From a virus, in the IMG/VR virus record IMGVR_UViG_3300048904_000067, positions 1 through 22,957 of that record: a stretch of 22,957 nucleotides of DNA. One strand, 5' to 3'. The translations under genes and the position numbers were made by a program. This document shows positions 20,434-22,957 of the stretch, piece by piece. The notes below the pieces were generated by a model. It saw nothing but the letters and a program-made list of their open reading frames with translations. It was not told the origin of the DNA and did not search any database. How positions within the stretch are numbered: the stretch's first letter is position 1; each line of letters starts with the position of its first letter.

Positions 20434-20835
20434 ATGGCTCAACAACAATTAAATGACGGCGAGATTGGATTAAGTTTTAGGTCAAAACTTAATGATATGT
20501 TTCGCCAGCTTTTTGGCTTTACGGCCGGCATTCAACAACTTGCGGACGGAACAACGATCAACACAGACTGTACACAATTTGCTAAAGCAAAGGTAGTTTT
20601 GCAAGGCAATCGTACTCTTGCGAATCCAACAAATATGCAAATTGGAGTTGAATATACTTGGTACATTGTACAAGATAATGTTGGTTCAAGATTATTGACA
20701 GCTTATGGGTCCAATTTTACTTGGGTTGGCGGAACTGTTCCTGTTCTTTCTACTGGCGCAAATGCGGTTGACCGCATTAAAGGGGAATGGGACGGTCTTA
20801 AGCTTCGTTGTCGCTTTGAAAAAGGCTTTGCTTAA
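20434..20835 (+). CDS. Small fibre-domain-like baseplate protein (133 aa)
   Basis: A 133-residue protein: a short helix-forming N-terminus (EIGLSFRSKLNDMFRQLFGF), then a beta-rich domain with VVLQGNRTLANPTNMQIGVE, WYIVQDNVGSRLLTAYGSNF and TWVGGTVPVLSTGANAVDRI. That block resembles the 'V.L.GN.TLA.PTN...G......I.QD..GS' beta sandwich found in many phage tail fibres. I infer a small structural or adaptor protein of the baseplate. AGGAAG is 9 bases before ATG and stop-to-start spacing is 1 base. The gene order plug-fibre domain-hub is not the commonest. Function is not assigned beyond structural. Confidence 0.6.
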   Translation: MAQQQLNDGEIGLSFRSKLNDMFRQLFGFTAGIQQLADGTTINTDCTQFAKAKVVLQGNRTLANPTNMQIGVEYTWYIVQDNVGSRLLTAYGSNFTWVGGTVPVLSTGANAVDRIKGEWDGLKLRCRFEKGFA

Positions 20836-20838
20836 AAC

Positions 20839-21921
20839 GTGGCTGATAGACATTGGATAAGGAAGTGCAAAGTTAAGGTTGCTGGCGTTAGCCTTGACTT
20901 ATCCAATATGCATGTAGAGTTTCAAGTTAGGTTGATGGACCATCAATATCCGGATTGGTGTTATATAAGAATGTTCAACCTCTCTAATGATACATCTAAT
21001 GCCATGTTTCAAAAAGGGGCAGGTGTAGAATTGCAAGCTGGATACGAAGAGGGAAGTTTTGGTCTAATCTTTAAAGGGGTTGGACAGCAGCAACGGAGAG
21101 GAAAACTTCCTAACGGAGTTGATAAATACCATGATGTTGTTGCGACTGGCCCAAGGTCTGCATTTCAATATGGGACAGTGAATAAAACTCTCAACGAGGA
21201 TTGGACTTTACAAGATGCTTGGGATGCTGCAACCCAAGTGATGCAACAACTTGGTGCTTCTTTGGGTTTTGTTGATAAATTGCCACAAACGAAATTTAAA
21301 AAACCTATTACTTTGTATGGTATGGCCCGAGATGTAATGAATTGGGTTGCAAATACCTCTAATATGAGTTGGCATTATGATCATGAGGGAAAGATTAATC
21401 TTATTAAAAATGACGGTTTTATGCAAGGCGATACTATGGTAATTAGTGCCGATACAGGAATGGTCGGCTTGCCAGAACAAACCTTGGATGGAATCAATGT
21501 TAAGATTTTCTTAAACCCAAATGTTCGTAAGGGCCAAAAAGTAATGATCGATGAAAAGTCTATTCAGAGACTTATATTTGGTCGCGGCGTTGAAGGTGCG
21601 AATGTTGGGTTGTTTGGTGGAAGCGGAGTTGGCGACCAACAACTGTTTAATTTAAATGTTCCTCAGGACCCTAATAGCCCTCAAGCCGGAACTGCACCAA
21701 GAATATCGACAGATAATATTTACAAGGTAATCAAAGTTGATCATGATGGCAGTATGGAAGGTCAAGAGTGGTATACCACCTTGATTTGTATTGCTCTTAA
21801 CGAAAGTGGTCCGGCTTCTGCTAAATTCGGTGGGGCTGGCGATGCCAATTCTGAGCGCGATACGCCAGAAAAGGATTCGCAACAACAAGGTGGTAGCGGT
21901 GGTGGTGGAGGAGGACCGTAA
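20839..21921 (+). CDS. Baseplate hub protein (gp27/gp44-like)
   Basis: A 360-residue hub on which the spike trimer sits. It starts with GTG at 20839, 3 bases after the preceding stop, giving MADRHWIRKC; the only upstream AG-rich stretch is weak. Features: beta-rich N-terminal tube-like domain (VEFQVRLMDHQYPDWCYIRM, VELQAGYEEGSFGLIFKGVG), helical WTLQDAWDAATQVMQQLG, MARDVMNWVANTSNMSWHYD and DGINVKIFLNPNVRKGQKVM, then IYKVIKVDHDGSMEGQEWYT. The block 'Y.V..V.H.GS..G.EWYT' is typical of phage hub proteins. The C-terminal 30 residues are acidic and Gly/Gln-rich, ending in a poly-glycine tract that overlaps the spike start (TAATG). Confidence 0.85.
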   Translation: MADRHWIRKCKVKVAGVSLDLSNMHVEFQVRLMDHQYPDWCYIRMFNLSNDTSNAMFQKGAGVELQAGYEEGSFGLIFKGVGQQQRRGKLPNGVDKYHDVVATGPRSAFQYGTVNKTLNEDWTLQDAWDAATQVMQQLGASLGFVDKLPQTKFKKPITLYGMARDVMNWVANTSNMSWHYDHEGKINLIKNDGFMQGDTMVISADTGMVGLPEQTLDGINVKIFLNPNVRKGQKVMIDEKSIQRLIFGRGVEGANVGLFGGSGVGDQQLFNLNVPQDPNSPQAGTAPRISTDNIYKVIKVDHDGSMEGQEWYTTLICIALNESGPASAKFGGAGDANSERDTPEKDSQQQGGSGGGGGGP

Positions 21922-22748
21922 TGGCAGATGATGGCGGCGATGAAGTTCTTGGCCGTGATGTTCGAGAAGTTCTAGATGATGAGAGGACAGTATTGGGCGC
22001 GGTTCAGGATGCTTTGCAGGCGCGCATTCATACAGCTTATCCTATTGAATTCGTTGAGTTTGATAAGAAAAAACAAGTTGCTGAAGTTAAAATACAAACT
22101 AAGGGAGTTAGACGCAAGAAAGATGGAACGGTTGAGAAAGTAGAAATCGAAAACATTAAAGGCGCCCCTGTTTACTTTCCATCGGGCGGAAGAGAAGATA
22201 GCCAACAACAGCAGTCGCAACAACAAGCTGCGAATGGAAGCGGTGGTAGTAGTGGAGGAACAAGCGGGGGCGGAACGCAAAAGAAAAAAGATGGATATAT
22301 GTTAACCTTTCCTATTAAGAAAGGTGATCAAGGAATTGCAATTATTGCTTCGCGTGGCTTTGATAAGTGGCACGAAGAAGACGGAATGCAAGATCAAGGC
22401 ACAAGTCGAATGCATCATATCTCTGATATGATGATTCTTCCTGGCATGAAGTCTCGCCCGCGCGCGGAAGATGTAAAAGATGGCGTTGATGATAAGGGTC
22501 CCCAACTACGTTCTGTAAATGGTGATCACAAATATGGGATGGACGAAAACGAAGACGGTGGGCTGTACAGTAAAACAACAGAACACATCAAGAACGGCGC
22601 AGATAAAAACGTTGAAAACGAAGCTGGCAAAGATATGACGCACAAGGCCGGCGAAAACATGAGTCGTGAAACTGGTAAAGTCGAGAGTGCAAAGGCTGGT
22701 AAAGCAATTGTTAAGTCTGCTCCTAAGATTTTGTTGAATTCGACTTGA
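21921..22748 (+). CDS. Baseplate spike protein (Gp138-N/gpV-like) with octad-repeat tip
   Basis: The membrane-piercing spike beneath the hub. A 275-residue product. Residues 1-35 are helical; 36-165 an OB-fold-like domain as in Gp138-type spikes, with YPIEFVEFDKKKQVAEVKI, APVYFPSGG, YMLTFPIKKGDQGIAIIASR and RMHHISDMMILPGM. A Gln/Gly/Ser-rich disordered loop (about 92-120) is inserted in this domain. Residues 222-269 are six 8-residue repeats, probably a narrow beta-helical tip. No enzymatic residues are seen. Start overlaps the hub stop (TAATG). The spike identity is well supported; the tip structure is inferred. Confidence 0.85.
   Translation: MADDGGDEVLGRDVREVLDDERTVLGAVQDALQARIHTAYPIEFVEFDKKKQVAEVKIQTKGVRRKKDGTVEKVEIENIKGAPVYFPSGGREDSQQQQSQQQAANGSGGSSGGTSGGGTQKKKDGYMLTFPIKKGDQGIAIIASRGFDKWHEEDGMQDQGTSRMHHISDMMILPGMKSRPRAEDVKDGVDDKGPQLRSVNGDHKYGMDENEDGGLYSKTTEHIKNGADKNVENEAGKDMTHKAGENMSRETGKVESAKAGKAIVKSAPKILLNST
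22584..22727 (+). repeat. Octapeptide repeats at the spike C-terminus
   Basis: Six 24-base units encode HIKNGADK, NVENEAGK, DMTHKAGE, NMSRETGK, VESAKAGK and AIVKSAPK. The last two positions are usually Gly followed by Lys or Glu. Units begin at 22584, 22608, 22632, 22656, 22680 and 22704. Octad periodicity is the hallmark of the T4 gp5C triple-stranded beta-helix; the DNA copies are diverged. Confidence 0.6.
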
Positions 22749-22773
22749 GGATTGTATAGTAATGACAGTCGAA
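22739..22773 (+). promoter_or_regulatory. Stem-loop around the start of the last gene
   Basis: TTCGACT (22739-22745) and AGTCGAA (22767-22773) form a perfect 7-bp stem. The 21-base loop contains the spike stop codon, the Shine-Dalgarno GAGG and the ATG at 22762. It may control initiation of the downstream gene, but a 7-bp match near one of about 26 starts could be chance. Confidence 0.3.
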
Positions 22774-22957
22774 GAAGACAGGCGTTCCTTGATCAACACT
22801 GTTACGTCTATCCCTCCGAGTGTGTGGGTGTTTCTCATTGGGCAGATGGTTACGGGCGCTTACTGGCTAATTCGTCTTGATAATCGCGTGCAAGAGAATA
22901 CGAAAGTCGTTATTGAAATGGAGCAGAAGGTTAAACAGATTGATTTGTTACAGAAGA
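22762..22957 (+). CDS. Small membrane protein with coiled coil, 3' partial
   Basis: The frame is open to the right edge (65 codons). After a charged N-terminus (MTVEEDRRSLINTVTSIPPS) comes one hydrophobic stretch, VWVFLIGQMVTGAYWLI (about residues 22-38), then a charged helix (RLDNRVQENTKVVIEMEQK) suitable for a coiled coil. The topology resembles single-span phage holin- or lysis-accessory proteins and other small membrane proteins near baseplate or lysis genes; I cannot separate these. GAGG lies 11 bases before ATG. The start overlaps nothing. Confidence 0.6.
   Translation, partial: MTVEEDRRSLINTVTSIPPSVWVFLIGQMVTGAYWLIRLDNRVQENTKVVIEMEQKVKQIDLLQK

Noticed and set aside
1-22957. tRNA genes, CRISPR arrays, insertion sequences or attachment sites
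   Set aside because: Looked for cloverleaf-like arms, regularly spaced repeats and transposase motifs; none found. The only mobile element is the homing endonuclease gene.

Overview
The window is about 23 kb of the late structural region of a contractile-tailed double-stranded DNA bacteriophage (Caudoviricetes, myovirus morphology), either free or as a prophage. Every gene I can support is on the + strand, packed with overlaps or gaps of a few bases, and the order is the standard head-to-tail order. The families recognised by eye (DUF1073 portal, MuF, DUF2213, Gp24-like cement, DUF2184 capsid, DUF4054, DUF3383 sheath, DUF3277 tube, Dit-like, baseplate plug, gp27-like hub, Gp138-type spike) occur together in myophages of Proteobacteria. 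The tape measure carries peptidoglycan hydrolase domains. I cannot name the host. No integrase, tRNA, rRNA, CRISPR array, packaging site or origin is visible.

Layout. (1) 1-1711: C-terminal 569 residues of a portal protein with an extra C-terminal PD-(D/E)XK-like nuclease domain. (2) 1680-5740: a roughly 4 kb AT-rich insertion between portal and MuF with two tiny ORFs (one a zinc-ribbon), a TIM-barrel-like protein and a 950-residue spike-like protein containing a 22-24 residue repeat array, a putative glycoside-hydrolase barrel and a SPRY-like C-terminus. (3) 5744-9952: MuF, a DUF2213 protease/scaffold gene with a well-formed internal start, cement protein, major capsid protein and a coiled-coil accessory protein. 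(4) 9953-12222: head-tail connector and tail-completion genes, interrupted by a thermonuclease-like gene. (5) 12219-13034: a free-standing GIY-YIG homing endonuclease. (6) 13067-16322: sheath, two tandem tail-tube paralogues, and a tail assembly chaperone pair joined by a canonical -1 slippery heptamer. (7) 16336-19221: tape measure protein with a tail-lysozyme and an M15 peptidase domain. (8) 19221-22748: Dit-like protein, baseplate plug, small fibre-like protein, hub and spike. (9) 22762-end: start of a small membrane protein.

How they work together: portal, MuF, protease/scaffold, cement and capsid proteins build and mature the head. The connector, completion and terminator proteins join it to a tail of sheath around tube, with length set by the tape measure and its frameshifted chaperones. 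Dit, plug, hub and spike form the baseplate. Peptidoglycan hydrolases in the tape measure and a putative glycosidase spike would open the envelope.

Most unusual signals: a near-perfect 22-bp hairpin burying the start codon of the tail assembly chaperone; the portal-nuclease fusion; three nuclease-type genes or domains in one structural region; a probable nested scaffold gene; duplicated tail tubes; and a GC-rich stem over the ribosome binding site of the tail terminator gene. All family names come from recognition of sequence patterns by eye, not from database searches.
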